A stretch of DNA of 64,000 bases from Gemmatimonadota bacterium. Its GTDB lineage: Bacteria; Gemmatimonadota; Gemmatimonadetes; Gemmatimonadales; GWC2-71-9. Location of the stretch: assembly GCA_003222195.1 (NCBI GenBank), contig QHVB01000025.1, forward strand, positions 432,504-496,503. The letters run 5' to 3'. Below the pieces are notes generated by a model. That model worked only from the letters and a program-made list of their open reading frames with translations. It ran no database searches and had not been told where the DNA came from. Shown here one piece after another: positions 7,537 through 16,124 of this stretch (position 1 is the stretch's first letter; each line of letters begins with the position of its first letter). The position numbers and the translations under genes were made by a program.

Positions 7537-9251
7537 TCCTCGCGCTCGCCCTGATCCTTCAGGCCAACACCGATTCGCTGGCGGCGGCCCGTGTCCGGCA
7601 GCTCGCCGACTCGTATCTCACCGCCTACTTCGAGCGCCATCCCGACGAGGCGACGCTCGATGGCGTCGCGAATGGGCCGCACGATCGGCTGCCCGACAAC
7701 TCACCGGCCGCGATCACCCGCTGGCAGGAACGGGAAGATGCCTGGCTGGATCAGCTCCGACACATCAATCCCCGGCGGCTCGAGGGGAGACCGGAAGCCA
7801 TCGCCTATGGGGTCATGCGCGACGCCATCGAAGGCTCCGTGGCCACGCGCGTATGCCGCTTCGAGCTCTGGAGCGTGGCGCACACGGGGGGTAGTTGGCT
7901 GGCGACCGTCACGTCGCTCGCGACGCTGCAAGGCGTGGGAACGGATCAGGCGCGGCGCCAAGTGCTCGCGCGCTGGCGTGCGGTGCCGCCGTATGTCGCG
8001 ACGGAGGTGGCGAACCATCGCGAAGGATTGCGCCGCGGCTATACGGCGCCGCGCCACAACGTCGAGATCGCGCTGAAAGAAATCGACACGCTGCTAGCCA
8101 CGCCGCTAGCCAGCTCACCCCTAAACGATCCCGCGCGGCGCGATTCCACGCCCGAATTCGTCACCGAGCTGGGGCAGGTGATCGAGCAGCAGATCCTTCC
8201 CGCGATGCGGCAGTATCGCGATTTCTTGGCCACCGAGTATCTGGATCAGGCACGCGAAGAGATCGGCGTCTCGGCCAATCCACACGGATTGGACTGCTAT
8301 CGCGCGAGCATTCGGGCGGTCACCGGCCTGACCCTCTCGCCCGACTCCGTCTACCGGCTCGGCGAGGTGGTGCTCGATCAGCTCGAGAATGCCATGCAGC
8401 TGATCGCGATTCGAGCGTTCGGGACGAGCGACGTCTCGCGGCTCCTCGAGCGGCTGCGCAGCGACACCGCGTACACCTTCCACACGCGCGACGAGATGTT
8501 GGCACGGGCGCGTGACGCAATCGCACGCGCGCAGCGAGCGATGCCGCGGTTTTTCGGCCGGCTACCGCGCGCGCCGGTCGTCGTCGAGCCGTACCCGGCG
8601 TTCCGGGAGCGTCAGAGTGTGGGCGAGTGGAATCCGCCGGCCGAGGATGGCAGCCGGCCGGGCATCTACTACCTGTCCACCTATGACCCGCGGCACAAGT
8701 CGCGGGCCGATCTCGAGGCGTTGTCGTTCCACGAGACGATCCCCGGTCACCATGTGCAGGGCACGATTGCGCTGGAACGTGGGGATTCGATTCCCGCGAT
8801 CGCGCGGTACTTCTGGTCGCCGGGCATGGGCGAGGGTTGGGCCGAGTACGCCGAACAGCTGGCCGACGAGATGGGACTGTACTCATCCGACACCGCGCGC
8901 TTTGGCATGCTGGCCGACATCACCCTGTCGGCGACGTTGCTGGTTGTGGATACGGGAATTCACGCGTTCGGGTGGTCGCGCGAGCAGGCGATCGATTACA
9001 TCCGCCAACACACGCACGTCCCGTTGCTGCGTGCGGAAGTCGGCGTCGATCGCTATCCGGTGTGGCCGGCCCAGGGCTTGTCGTACGGGCTGGGGCGCTT
9101 GGAGATCCGGCGGCTCCGGGCGATGGCGGTTCAGCGGCTGGGCAAGCGATTCGACATCCGCGCGTTTCACGATCGCGTGCTGGAGAACGGCGCGGTCCCG
9201 CTCCCGATGCTCCGCGCCGCGATCGAGCAATGGATCGACGCCTCGCGCTAG
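7533..9251 (+). CDS. Secreted DUF885 zinc metallopeptidase-like protein
   Basis: 572-residue member of the DUF885 family, which are putative zinc peptidases outside the cytoplasm. The key segment is SFHETIPGHHVQ, with His400, Glu401 and the second histidine at 404 or nearby forming an HExxxGHH-like zinc site, and downstream GMGEGWAEYAEQLADEMG supplies the third acidic ligand. The N-terminal leader is short and weak (MILALALILQANTDSLAAA), so secretion is likely but not certain. The start at ATG 7533 overlaps the CoA-transferase stop as ATGA, implying translational coupling. Its end overlaps the next gene start at 9230. Confidence 0.85.
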   Translation: MILALALILQANTDSLAAARVRQLADSYLTAYFERHPDEATLDGVANGPHDRLPDNSPAAITRWQEREDAWLDQLRHINPRRLEGRPEAIAYGVMRDAIEGSVATRVCRFELWSVAHTGGSWLATVTSLATLQGVGTDQARRQVLARWRAVPPYVATEVANHREGLRRGYTAPRHNVEIALKEIDTLLATPLASSPLNDPARRDSTPEFVTELGQVIEQQILPAMRQYRDFLATEYLDQAREEIGVSANPHGLDCYRASIRAVTGLTLSPDSVYRLGEVVLDQLENAMQLIAIRAFGTSDVSRLLERLRSDTAYTFHTRDEMLARARDAIARAQRAMPRFFGRLPRAPVVVEPYPAFRERQSVGEWNPPAEDGSRPGIYYLSTYDPRHKSRADLEALSFHETIPGHHVQGTIALERGDSIPAIARYFWSPGMGEGWAEYAEQLADEMGLYSSDTARFGMLADITLSATLLVVDTGIHAFGWSREQAIDYIRQHTHVPLLRAEVGVDRYPVWPAQGLSYGLGRLEIRRLRAMAVQRLGKRFDIRAFHDRVLENGAVPLPMLRAAIEQWIDASR

Positions 9252-11758
9252 GCGTGATGTTGTTGGTAGGGGCGCAGCATGCTGCGACCCTACACGCACA
9301 ACGCGCACGAGTTCTCCAACAAGTCGATCTCCCACACGCCTACTACTGGCGCGAGATGTACGTCCCGCAGGTGACGAGCGGGCCGAGCTCGGTGACCTGG
9401 TCGCCGGACGGCACGGAGCTGATCTACTCCATGCAAGGTGCGCTGTGGCGCCAGCGGATAGGCTCGGACACGGCCGTGCAGCTCACGTCTGGCGCCGTCT
9501 ACGACTATCAGCCTGACTGGGCGCCTGATGGACGCGCGGTCGTGTTTGCACGCTACGCGCACGACGCGATCGAGCTCGAGCTCCTCGATCTTGCGTCCGG
9601 CATTGTCACGCCGCTTACATCAAGCGGTGCCCTCAACCTCGAGCCGCACTGGTCGCCTGACGGCTCACACATTGCGTTCGTCTCGTCCGTCTACAACAGG
9701 CGCTGGCACATCTTCATCATCGCGCCAACGGGCGGCGAGCCGATTCGACTCACGGAAGACACCGACAGCAAGCTGCCGCGCTACTACTACAGCGCGTGGG
9801 ACCATTACATCTCGCCCACGTGGTCGCCCGATGGAAAGGAGATCATTCTCGTCTCCAATCGCGGCCATATCCACGGGACCGGGGGCTTCTGGCGAATGGA
9901 GGCGCGGCCCGGTGCGGCAATGCGTGAGTTGCGCTACGAAGAGACGACCTGGAAGGCTCGTCCCGACTGGTCGCCGGACGGCAAACGCGTCGTCTACAGC
10001 TCCTATCTCGGCCGGCAATGGAATCAGCTGTGGCTCATGACGAGTGAAGGCGGTGATCCCTTTCCGCTCACGTACGGTGAATTTGACGCGACGGCGCCGC
10101 GCTGGTCACGCGATGGCACCCGCATCGCGTGCATCTCGAACGAGGGCGGCAATACCTCTCTCTGGGTGATCGACGTGGTTGGGGCGCGAAAACAGCGCGT
10201 AGAGGCGCGTGAACGGCGCTATCGCCCGACGGTGGGAACGTTGTCCTTGAGTATCGTCGATCACGCCGGTCATCCGCTAGCTGCGCGCATCTCCGTCACG
10301 ACTGCTGAAGGACGAGCCTACGCGCCCGACGATGCGTGGCGGCACGCCGACGAAGCGTTCGATCGCTCGGAGCGCCAGTTCGAGTACTCGTATTTCCATT
10401 CCGCTGGATCCGCTGAGCTAACCGTACCGGCGGGCCGAGTACACGTGGAGGCGTGGCGCGGGCCGGAGTACCGGGTGAGTCGTGCCGACGTGAACGTGCC
10501 GACGGGCCGACGTGTAGAGCACCGCATCGTGCTCGAGCGCGTCGACAATCTTCCGGCGCGCGGGTGGTGGAGCGGGGATGTGCACGTCCACATGAACTAC
10601 GGCGGCGCCTACCGCAACGCCCCCCGGCATCTCGCGTTTCAAGCGCGCGCCGAAGACTTGCATGTGGTCGAGAATCTGATTGTGAACAAGGAGCAGCGGA
10701 TCCCGGACATCGCCTACTTCCGCCCGGACGCGGATCCCGTTTCGACCCCAACATTCCTGCTGATGCATGCCCAGGAGTTTCACACCAGCGTCTGGGGCCA
10801 CCTGGGGCTCCTCGGCCTGCGCTCGCACTACTTGCTCCCGGAATACGCCGGATACCCCAACACCGCCGCGGCGAGTCTCGCCCCAACGAATGCCACGGTC
10901 GCCGATCTCGCGCACGCGGAGGGGGAGGGGGCACTCGTCGGGTACGTGCATCCGTTCGACACCAGGCCGGACCCCGCAGACACGGCTGCACCGCTGTTCT
11001 ACGAGCTGCCGGTCGATGTCGCCCTCGGCAAAGTCGACTACCTCGAAGTCATGGGCTACTCGGACCACCTCATCACGTCCGAGATCTGGTATCGCCTGCT
11101 CAATTGCGGATTCCGGCTGCCGGCGGCAGCCGGGACGGATGCATTTCCCAATTTCGCGAGCCTGCGCGGACCGCCCGGCCTGGTCCGCACGTTCGTGCAC
11201 TCGGGCAGGACGCTGAATCACGCGAGCTGGCTGGCTGGAATCAAAGCGGGACGGACGTTCGTAACGAATGCGCCGCTGCTCGAGTTTTCGCTCGCGGGCC
11301 ATGCGATTGGTGATGAGATCACCGTACCGGTCGGGACGCAGCGGCTCAGGGCGGTCGTGAAGCTGCGATCAAACGTGCCGATCGATCATCTCGAGATCAT
11401 CGGCAGTGGCAAGGTCGTCGTGACCGTGATGCTCTCCCGGGACAAGATGACGGTCAGCGACAGCGTGTGGGTTCCGGTGCAGGGGAGTGGCTGGTATGTG
11501 CTGCGCGCCTACAGCGATCGCGCCGAGATGCCGGTGCTCGATCTCTATCCGTTCGCGTCGACGAGCCCGACTTACGTCCGCGTGGGCGACGAGCCTGTGC
11601 GCTCGGCGGACGATGCCGCGTTTTTCGTGCGCTGGATCGAGCGGATGGAGGCGCTGACGCGGGCGAGCAACGCCTGGAATACGCCGAGCGAGCGCGAGAA
11701 CACGTTGCGGACCCTGGCCGATGCCCGGGCGGTGTTCACAGCGGCGGCTGCGCCCTGA
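9230..11758 (+). CDS. PD40 propeller fused to CehA/McbA-type metallohydrolase
   Basis: Secreted two-part protein of 842 residues. ATG 9230 (MDRRLALGVMLLVG, a basic then hydrophobic leader) overlaps the end of the DUF885 gene by 22 bases; GTG 9254 is an alternative. Residues about 45-320 form a TolB-like propeller with repeated WSPDG blades (VTWSPDGTELIYS, WAPDGRAVVFARY, WSPDGSHIAFVSS, WSPDGKRVVYSS). Residues about 430-760 form a PHP/CehA-like hydrolase: WWSGDVHVHMNYGG with His452 and His454, LLMHAQEFHTSVWGHLGLL, VGYVHPFDT and PAAAGTDAFPN provide the metal ligands. Such enzymes cleave esters or phosphoesters; the propeller may position a substrate. A palindromic repeat lies inside its signal-peptide coding region. 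Confidence 0.86.
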   Translation: MDRRLALGVMLLVGAQHAATLHAQRARVLQQVDLPHAYYWREMYVPQVTSGPSSVTWSPDGTELIYSMQGALWRQRIGSDTAVQLTSGAVYDYQPDWAPDGRAVVFARYAHDAIELELLDLASGIVTPLTSSGALNLEPHWSPDGSHIAFVSSVYNRRWHIFIIAPTGGEPIRLTEDTDSKLPRYYYSAWDHYISPTWSPDGKEIILVSNRGHIHGTGGFWRMEARPGAAMRELRYEETTWKARPDWSPDGKRVVYSSYLGRQWNQLWLMTSEGGDPFPLTYGEFDATAPRWSRDGTRIACISNEGGNTSLWVIDVVGARKQRVEARERRYRPTVGTLSLSIVDHAGHPLAARISVTTAEGRAYAPDDAWRHADEAFDRSERQFEYSYFHSAGSAELTVPAGRVHVEAWRGPEYRVSRADVNVPTGRRVEHRIVLERVDNLPARGWWSGDVHVHMNYGGAYRNAPRHLAFQARAEDLHVVENLIVNKEQRIPDIAYFRPDADPVSTPTFLLMHAQEFHTSVWGHLGLLGLRSHYLLPEYAGYPNTAAASLAPTNATVADLAHAEGEGALVGYVHPFDTRPDPADTAAPLFYELPVDVALGKVDYLEVMGYSDHLITSEIWYRLLNCGFRLPAAAGTDAFPNFASLRGPPGLVRTFVHSGRTLNHASWLAGIKAGRTFVTNAPLLEFSLAGHAIGDEITVPVGTQRLRAVVKLRSNVPIDHLEIIGSGKVVVTVMLSRDKMTVSDSVWVPVQGSGWYVLRAYSDRAEMPVLDLYPFASTSPTYVRVGDEPVRSADDAAFFVRWIERMEALTRASNAWNTPSERENTLRTLADARAVFTAAAAP
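9266..9293. repeat. Palindromic repeat (GTAGGGGCGC family), copy 1, inside coding sequence
   Basis: A 28-base near-perfect palindrome, GTAGGG-G-CGCAGC-AT-GCTGCG-A-CCCTAC, with a single central-flank mismatch. It lies within codons for the signal-peptide tail of the propeller/CehA protein. The same core appears at 56357-56386 as an intergenic hairpin, so it is a dispersed element rather than chance. Confidence 0.7.
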
Positions 11759-12534
11759 CTCCCGCCGTCGGTCGGCGTGGAGTTCAACATCCCGGCTGAG
11801 ACGAAGACCTGCGGCTCGACTCGCGCGCGGATCGCCTCCATCAGAGAGCGGGTCTCTGGTGACGGTGTGACCTCGAGGTCGAGCGCGAGGCGGTCCGCGA
11901 ACTCCTCGTATTCGCGGACGGCGTCGGCGCGACGGCCGATATGGTCGAGCAGCCGCAGCAGGCGCCGCAGCGCGCTCTCATCATAGGGCCCGATTTCGAC
12001 GCCCCGCCGCGCCCAACCCAACGCTGCGACGTAGTTGCCGGTCGCCTCGTCCTGCTTGGAGAGCTCGAGCGTTGCCACCAGCGCTCGTTTGGTCAGATAC
12101 TTCCGTTCCTGGTCCAGCCACGGCTCGAACTCGTTCGCGCCTGACACATGAAAGCCATGGAGGAACTCTCCGCGGTATAACGCGATCGCCGATCTCGCGT
12201 TGCCCAAATCGAGATCTTGTTCGAATTGCGCGACGTCGCACCAGAGGCGCTGGCGGTCAATGCCCAATTCTTCCTCGCCACGACCGATCACCGCGCCGGC
12301 GCCAACCCCTTCACGCAGAGAATGCACCGCTTGCCGCAGCGCGTTCCGCGCGTGAGGTTGGTCGAGCTCCGGCCAGAACAGGGAAAGCAGGGAATCCCGG
12401 CGGTGGAAGCCTCGGGGTCGTGCGGCGGCGAGATAGGCGAGGAGCGCGACGCTCTTCGGCCGGCGCAGCACCGGCGCGAGGTCGCGTCCGGCGTCTACAA
12501 GGTCGAGGGATCCCAACAGCTGGAGCTTGAGCAC
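11572..12534 (-). CDS. BTAD-domain (SARP/AfsR-type) transcriptional regulator
   Basis: 320-residue regulator. Residues 1-95 look like the OmpR-type winged helix of SARP proteins (LQLLGSLDLVDAGRDL, then RPKSVALLAYLAAARPRGFHRRDSLLSLFWP and ARNALRQAVHSLR). Residues about 100-245 are the helical bacterial transcriptional activator domain (DVAQFEQDLD, GEFLHGFHV, ALGWARRGVEIGPYDESALRRLLRLL, ending SPETRSLMEAIRAR). The last 62 residues are encoded antisense to the 3' end of the propeller/CehA gene and are low-complexity; they may be real or a read-through of a lost stop. Many relatives continue into TPR or propeller domains, so this one may be truncated. It is divergent from the lipoprotein gene at 12632 and is a plausible regulator of it. 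Confidence 0.82.
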   Translation of the reverse strand: MLKLQLLGSLDLVDAGRDLAPVLRRPKSVALLAYLAAARPRGFHRRDSLLSLFWPELDQPHARNALRQAVHSLREGVGAGAVIGRGEEELGIDRQRLWCDVAQFEQDLDLGNARSAIALYRGEFLHGFHVSGANEFEPWLDQERKYLTKRALVATLELSKQDEATGNYVAALGWARRGVEIGPYDESALRRLLRLLDHIGRRADAVREYEEFADRLALDLEVTPSPETRSLMEAIRARVEPQVFVSAGMLNSTPTDGGSQGAAAAVNTARASARVRNVFSRSLGVFQALLARVSASIRSIQRTKNAASSAERTGSSPTRT

Positions 12535-12631
12535 CTAACGGCCGCCTAACGCTTGGCAAGCCCTACAAGTGGTAGGCTCCGGGGCGGGTTGTAAAGGCCG
12601 CGCGAGTGCCCATTACAAGGAGGAGGGCTTC

Positions 12632-14632
12632 ATGTGCTGGCGTCGCGTCGTTTTGGGCCTCGGGTGTCTCCTCGCGATTGCGTGTGACGAACCGATCGGG
12701 CTCCAGGTAGCCGGGCCTGGGAGCCTTCGCATCACCGTGTCCACGACGGGGCTGGAACCCGATTCGGATGGATACTTCGTCATCGTCGACGGCCTGAACG
12801 TGGCGACCATTAGCGCGAGCGCGCAATGGACTGACCCGAGCGTCCAGGTCGGCGAGCACAGCGTGCTGCTCGGGGGCACCGCCGCGAATTGTACGGTGAC
12901 GAGCCTCAATCCCGTGGCGATAAAGGTCAGGGCGCAAACCCTGACGACGGTGACGTTCGCGGTGCAGTGCGTCTCGACGCACGGCAGTCTCCACATCACC
13001 ACCGCGACCAGCGGCGTGGATCTCGACCCTAACGGCTACTATGTCTGCCTCGATCCGACTGCAGGCTCCTATGGCACGTCCTGCACCTATCGCCAGCCGA
13101 TCGCGGTGAATGGGGCGGTGACCGTGACCGTCGGCGCCGGAGATCACCATGTGCTCCTCGAGGACATCGCCGGCAACTGCGCGGTGAGCGGCGACAACCC
13201 CAGGGTGGTGACCACCTCGGTTGGCAACACGATCGAGGTCGCGCTCTCGCTCACTTGCACAACGCTACCGCGCCTGCATGTCACCACTGCTACCACGGGT
13301 GCGCCGGTCGCTCCGAACGGCTACAGCGTGTGCGTCGATCCCGCGTATGACTACTACGACGACCTCTACTGTTATTCGGGCGCGCCCCAGCCAATCGGGT
13401 TGAGTGGGGCATTGACCTTTGGCGTTTCCGTCGGGAATCACACCGTCCTCCTGAATGGCGTGCCCGACAACTGCGTCATCGGCGGGACGAACCCCCGCCC
13501 GGCGAGCGCCACGGGGACTGACACCACACAAGTGCCGTTCAACATCACGTGCGCGCCGCCGGGCAGCGTCCACGTCAGCATTTCGACCGTGGGTGTCGAC
13601 ATCGACCCCGATGGCTACACCGTGTGCATCGATCAGCCTGCCGGTGACACATGCCATTGGTCTCGAAACTTCGCAGTGAACGAAGCGTTCACCTTCGCCG
13701 GCGTGAGCGCAGGCGCTCACACCGTCGTGCTAAATGGCGCAGCCGGGAATTGCGCGATCAGCGGCGGCAACTCCCGAGCCGTGACGGTGCCCTCGGCCGG
13801 CTCGGTGGACGTGACGTTTTCGCTCACGTGCGCGTTGGTCGAGCGGATCGCGTTTTCACAGAATGGTCAGATCGATGTCGTCCACGCCGATGGATCCGCG
13901 TTGGCCATCGTTACGGCGGGACACGCTCCCGCGTGGGCGCCGGACGGCACCCGGCTGGCATACGAGTGCAGCGCCGGGAACGTCGACATCTGCGTGGTCA
14001 ATCCCGACGGCTCGGGAAAGGTCCAGCTTACGACCGAGTCTCCCGCGGCCGCGGCCCACCCGGCCTGGTCTCCTGACGGACTGAAGATCGCCTTCGCTTC
14101 GACGCGCAGCGGCGCTCCCGAGCTTTATGTCATGCACGCCGACGGCTCGAGCGTGGTGCGTCTCACGAATGGCGTCGGATTCGTGGGGAGCCCGGCGTGG
14201 TCGCCCGACGGCAACACGATCGTCTTCGATTGCCGGGTGGACGCGGGGAACGACGACATCTGCGCCGTGCATGCCGACGGCACGGGCTTCGTCAGGCTCA
14301 CGACCGATGCGGGACACGACTACGGTGCCGCATGGAAGCCGGACGGCTCGCGGCTCGCGTTCGTTACCACCCGTTTCGGTACGGACGAAATCGCGCTCAT
14401 GAATTCCGACGGCACCGGGGTCACGCGGATCGGCAGCGGGCTTGCGGGGTCGGAGCCGGCCTGGTCGGTCGACGGATCGCAGTTCGCGTTCGTGCGCTCC
14501 GTCGAGGACTGCGGTTACTACGACTGTTACACGTACCCGGTGATCTTCGTGGCGCGGGCGGACGGCGGCAACGTCAATCAGGTCACGTACGGGAACGAGG
14601 CTCACAGCCCGGCGTGGAAGCCACATCCATGA
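12632..14632 (+). CDS. Lipoprotein with four Cys-containing repeats and a C-terminal TolB-like propeller
   Basis: 666 residues from ATG 12632 behind a strong AAGGAGGAGG. The leader ends in lipobox LAIAC. Residues about 28-400 are four tandem modules of about 90 residues, each opening with a (S/R)(L/V)HxTxxTxG strand, then DPNGYxVC, a VGxHxVLLxGxxxNC segment and a closing (L/I)TC; the paired cysteines suggest disulfides within each module. Residues about 410-666 form a PD40 propeller (IAFSQNGQIDVVHADGSA, AWAPDGTRLAYECS, AWSPDGLKIAFASTRSG, AWSPDGNTIVFDC). The protein is probably displayed at the cell surface and binds something; no enzyme motif is seen. It overlaps the next gene by ATGA. Confidence 0.82.
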   Translation: MCWRRVVLGLGCLLAIACDEPIGLQVAGPGSLRITVSTTGLEPDSDGYFVIVDGLNVATISASAQWTDPSVQVGEHSVLLGGTAANCTVTSLNPVAIKVRAQTLTTVTFAVQCVSTHGSLHITTATSGVDLDPNGYYVCLDPTAGSYGTSCTYRQPIAVNGAVTVTVGAGDHHVLLEDIAGNCAVSGDNPRVVTTSVGNTIEVALSLTCTTLPRLHVTTATTGAPVAPNGYSVCVDPAYDYYDDLYCYSGAPQPIGLSGALTFGVSVGNHTVLLNGVPDNCVIGGTNPRPASATGTDTTQVPFNITCAPPGSVHVSISTVGVDIDPDGYTVCIDQPAGDTCHWSRNFAVNEAFTFAGVSAGAHTVVLNGAAGNCAISGGNSRAVTVPSAGSVDVTFSLTCALVERIAFSQNGQIDVVHADGSALAIVTAGHAPAWAPDGTRLAYECSAGNVDICVVNPDGSGKVQLTTESPAAAAHPAWSPDGLKIAFASTRSGAPELYVMHADGSSVVRLTNGVGFVGSPAWSPDGNTIVFDCRVDAGNDDICAVHADGTGFVRLTTDAGHDYGAAWKPDGSRLAFVTTRFGTDEIALMNSDGTGVTRIGSGLAGSEPAWSVDGSQFAFVRSVEDCGYYDCYTYPVIFVARADGGNVNQVTYGNEAHSPAWKPHP

Positions 14633-16101
14633 GCCGGCACCCCGCCGCGGCTTGGCCGACCGTCTGCGCAGTCGCGCTGCTCGGGGGGGCGGCCGCGTGT
14701 CACGACGCGATCGTGGGATCGGGGCCGGCTCCGCCCAGTCTCTCTGCGGTGGCAGTGGCCGCAAACCCGCTCAATGCGCTGTCGGTCGTGGCGACGTTCG
14801 ACATCCAGCGGGCCGATTCCGCGCGACTGTCTTACTGGACCGACGGCGACGCGGTCGCGACGACGCCGTACTACGCGGTCGGGGCCGGTCCGGCGAGGCT
14901 CGTGGCGCTGGGGCTGTTGCCGAATACCGGCTATCACTTCGCGATCGCCGTGGCCGGGCCGGGCGGGGCGATCGCATCGGATACGCTGGCGTACCGTACG
15001 GCCGACCTCCCTGAGATTCTGCAAGGCGTCCAGTTATCGATCGTCGGGGCGGCGCCGGCGGGGTACCTCGTGACCGAAGTCAGCCACGACAGCGGGGCCT
15101 TCGTGCTCGCATTCGACCCTGGGGGTCGGATCCGCTGGTACCAGCGCATCCCGATTCATCCGGACGAGTCGGCGATGGAGACCAAGCAGCTCCCCAATGG
15201 TGATTTCACCGTGTACGTGGGCGCGAGCACCGGCTGGCAGCCGGTGGGTGGGCGCTATATCGAATTCCGCCCCGATGGAACGATCGTCCGGGTCTACACG
15301 GCGGGGGCTCCCTACTACACGGACAATCACGAGCTCCTCGTCACGATGACGCGCGACGGCGTGACTGCGGCCCACCTGTTCGGCTACGACTTGCGGACCG
15401 TGGACCTGAGCGCGCTGGGTGGGCGCCCCGATCAACTCGTCGCGGGGCACGCCATTTTGCGCCAATCGGCGTCGGGGGTCACCGAGTTTCTCTGGAACGC
15501 GTGGGATCACTTCTCGCTCGCCGACTGGGTGTTCGTGCCACCGAATCTGGGCCTCTATTCCAGCATAGACTTCGACCACCCCAACTCCCTGGCGATCGAT
15601 GGCGACGGGAACTACGTCGTGTCGTTCGCGATGCTCGGCGAGATCGCGAAGATCGACGCGGTGACGGGCGAGATGCGGTGGCGCTTCGGCGGCCGGCACA
15701 ACCAGTTCAGCATCGTGGGTGATCCGCTCAACGGATTCGGGTTCCAGCACGATGTGCGCGTCCTCGACAACGGGGACCTCCTCTTCTACGACAACGGGCT
15801 CGTGCATAACCCGCCGGAGAGCCGGGCCGTGGAGTACCGGCTCGACCTGCAGGCGAAGACGGCGACGCTGGTGTGGCAATTCCGGCATGACCCGCCCCTG
15901 TTCACCCCGATTGTGGGTTCGGTGCAGCGATTGCAGAGTGGGAACACCCTGGTTGGGTACGGCGCCGCCAGCTCCATGACCGAGGTGACCGCCGCGGGGC
16001 AGGTGGTCTGGGAAGGCCGACTGACGCTGAATGGCCAGGCGCTGCCGTTCTTCTATCGCGTGCGGCGGATCGGGTCGTTATACCGCTACGTGCAGCCGTG
16101 A
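14629..16101 (+). CDS. Arylsulfotransferase (ASST)-like propeller lipoprotein
   Basis: 490 residues from ATG 14629, overlapping the previous stop. The leader ends in lipobox GGAAAC. A Fn3-like strand domain (about residues 30-125, PSLSAVAVAANPLNALSVVA) precedes a six-bladed propeller resembling arylsulfotransferase-type proteins: GYLVTEVSHDSGAFVLAFDP, RIRWYQRIP, METKQLPNGDFTVYVG, HPNSLAIDGDGNYVVSF, GFQHDVRVLDNGDLLFYDNG and SVQRLQSGNTLVGYG. The catalytic His of true ASST sits in the HxxxxxxxGN region; DFDHPNSLAIDGDGN and QHDVRVLDNGD are similar, but activity is unproven. It is probably co-transcribed with the neighbouring lipoprotein genes. Confidence 0.75.
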   Translation: MSRHPAAAWPTVCAVALLGGAAACHDAIVGSGPAPPSLSAVAVAANPLNALSVVATFDIQRADSARLSYWTDGDAVATTPYYAVGAGPARLVALGLLPNTGYHFAIAVAGPGGAIASDTLAYRTADLPEILQGVQLSIVGAAPAGYLVTEVSHDSGAFVLAFDPGGRIRWYQRIPIHPDESAMETKQLPNGDFTVYVGASTGWQPVGGRYIEFRPDGTIVRVYTAGAPYYTDNHELLVTMTRDGVTAAHLFGYDLRTVDLSALGGRPDQLVAGHAILRQSASGVTEFLWNAWDHFSLADWVFVPPNLGLYSSIDFDHPNSLAIDGDGNYVVSFAMLGEIAKIDAVTGEMRWRFGGRHNQFSIVGDPLNGFGFQHDVRVLDNGDLLFYDNGLVHNPPESRAVEYRLDLQAKTATLVWQFRHDPPLFTPIVGSVQRLQSGNTLVGYGAASSMTEVTAAGQVVWEGRLTLNGQALPFFYRVRRIGSLYRYVQP

Positions 16102-16124
16102 TCACTTTGTAAGGAGGAGGCTAT

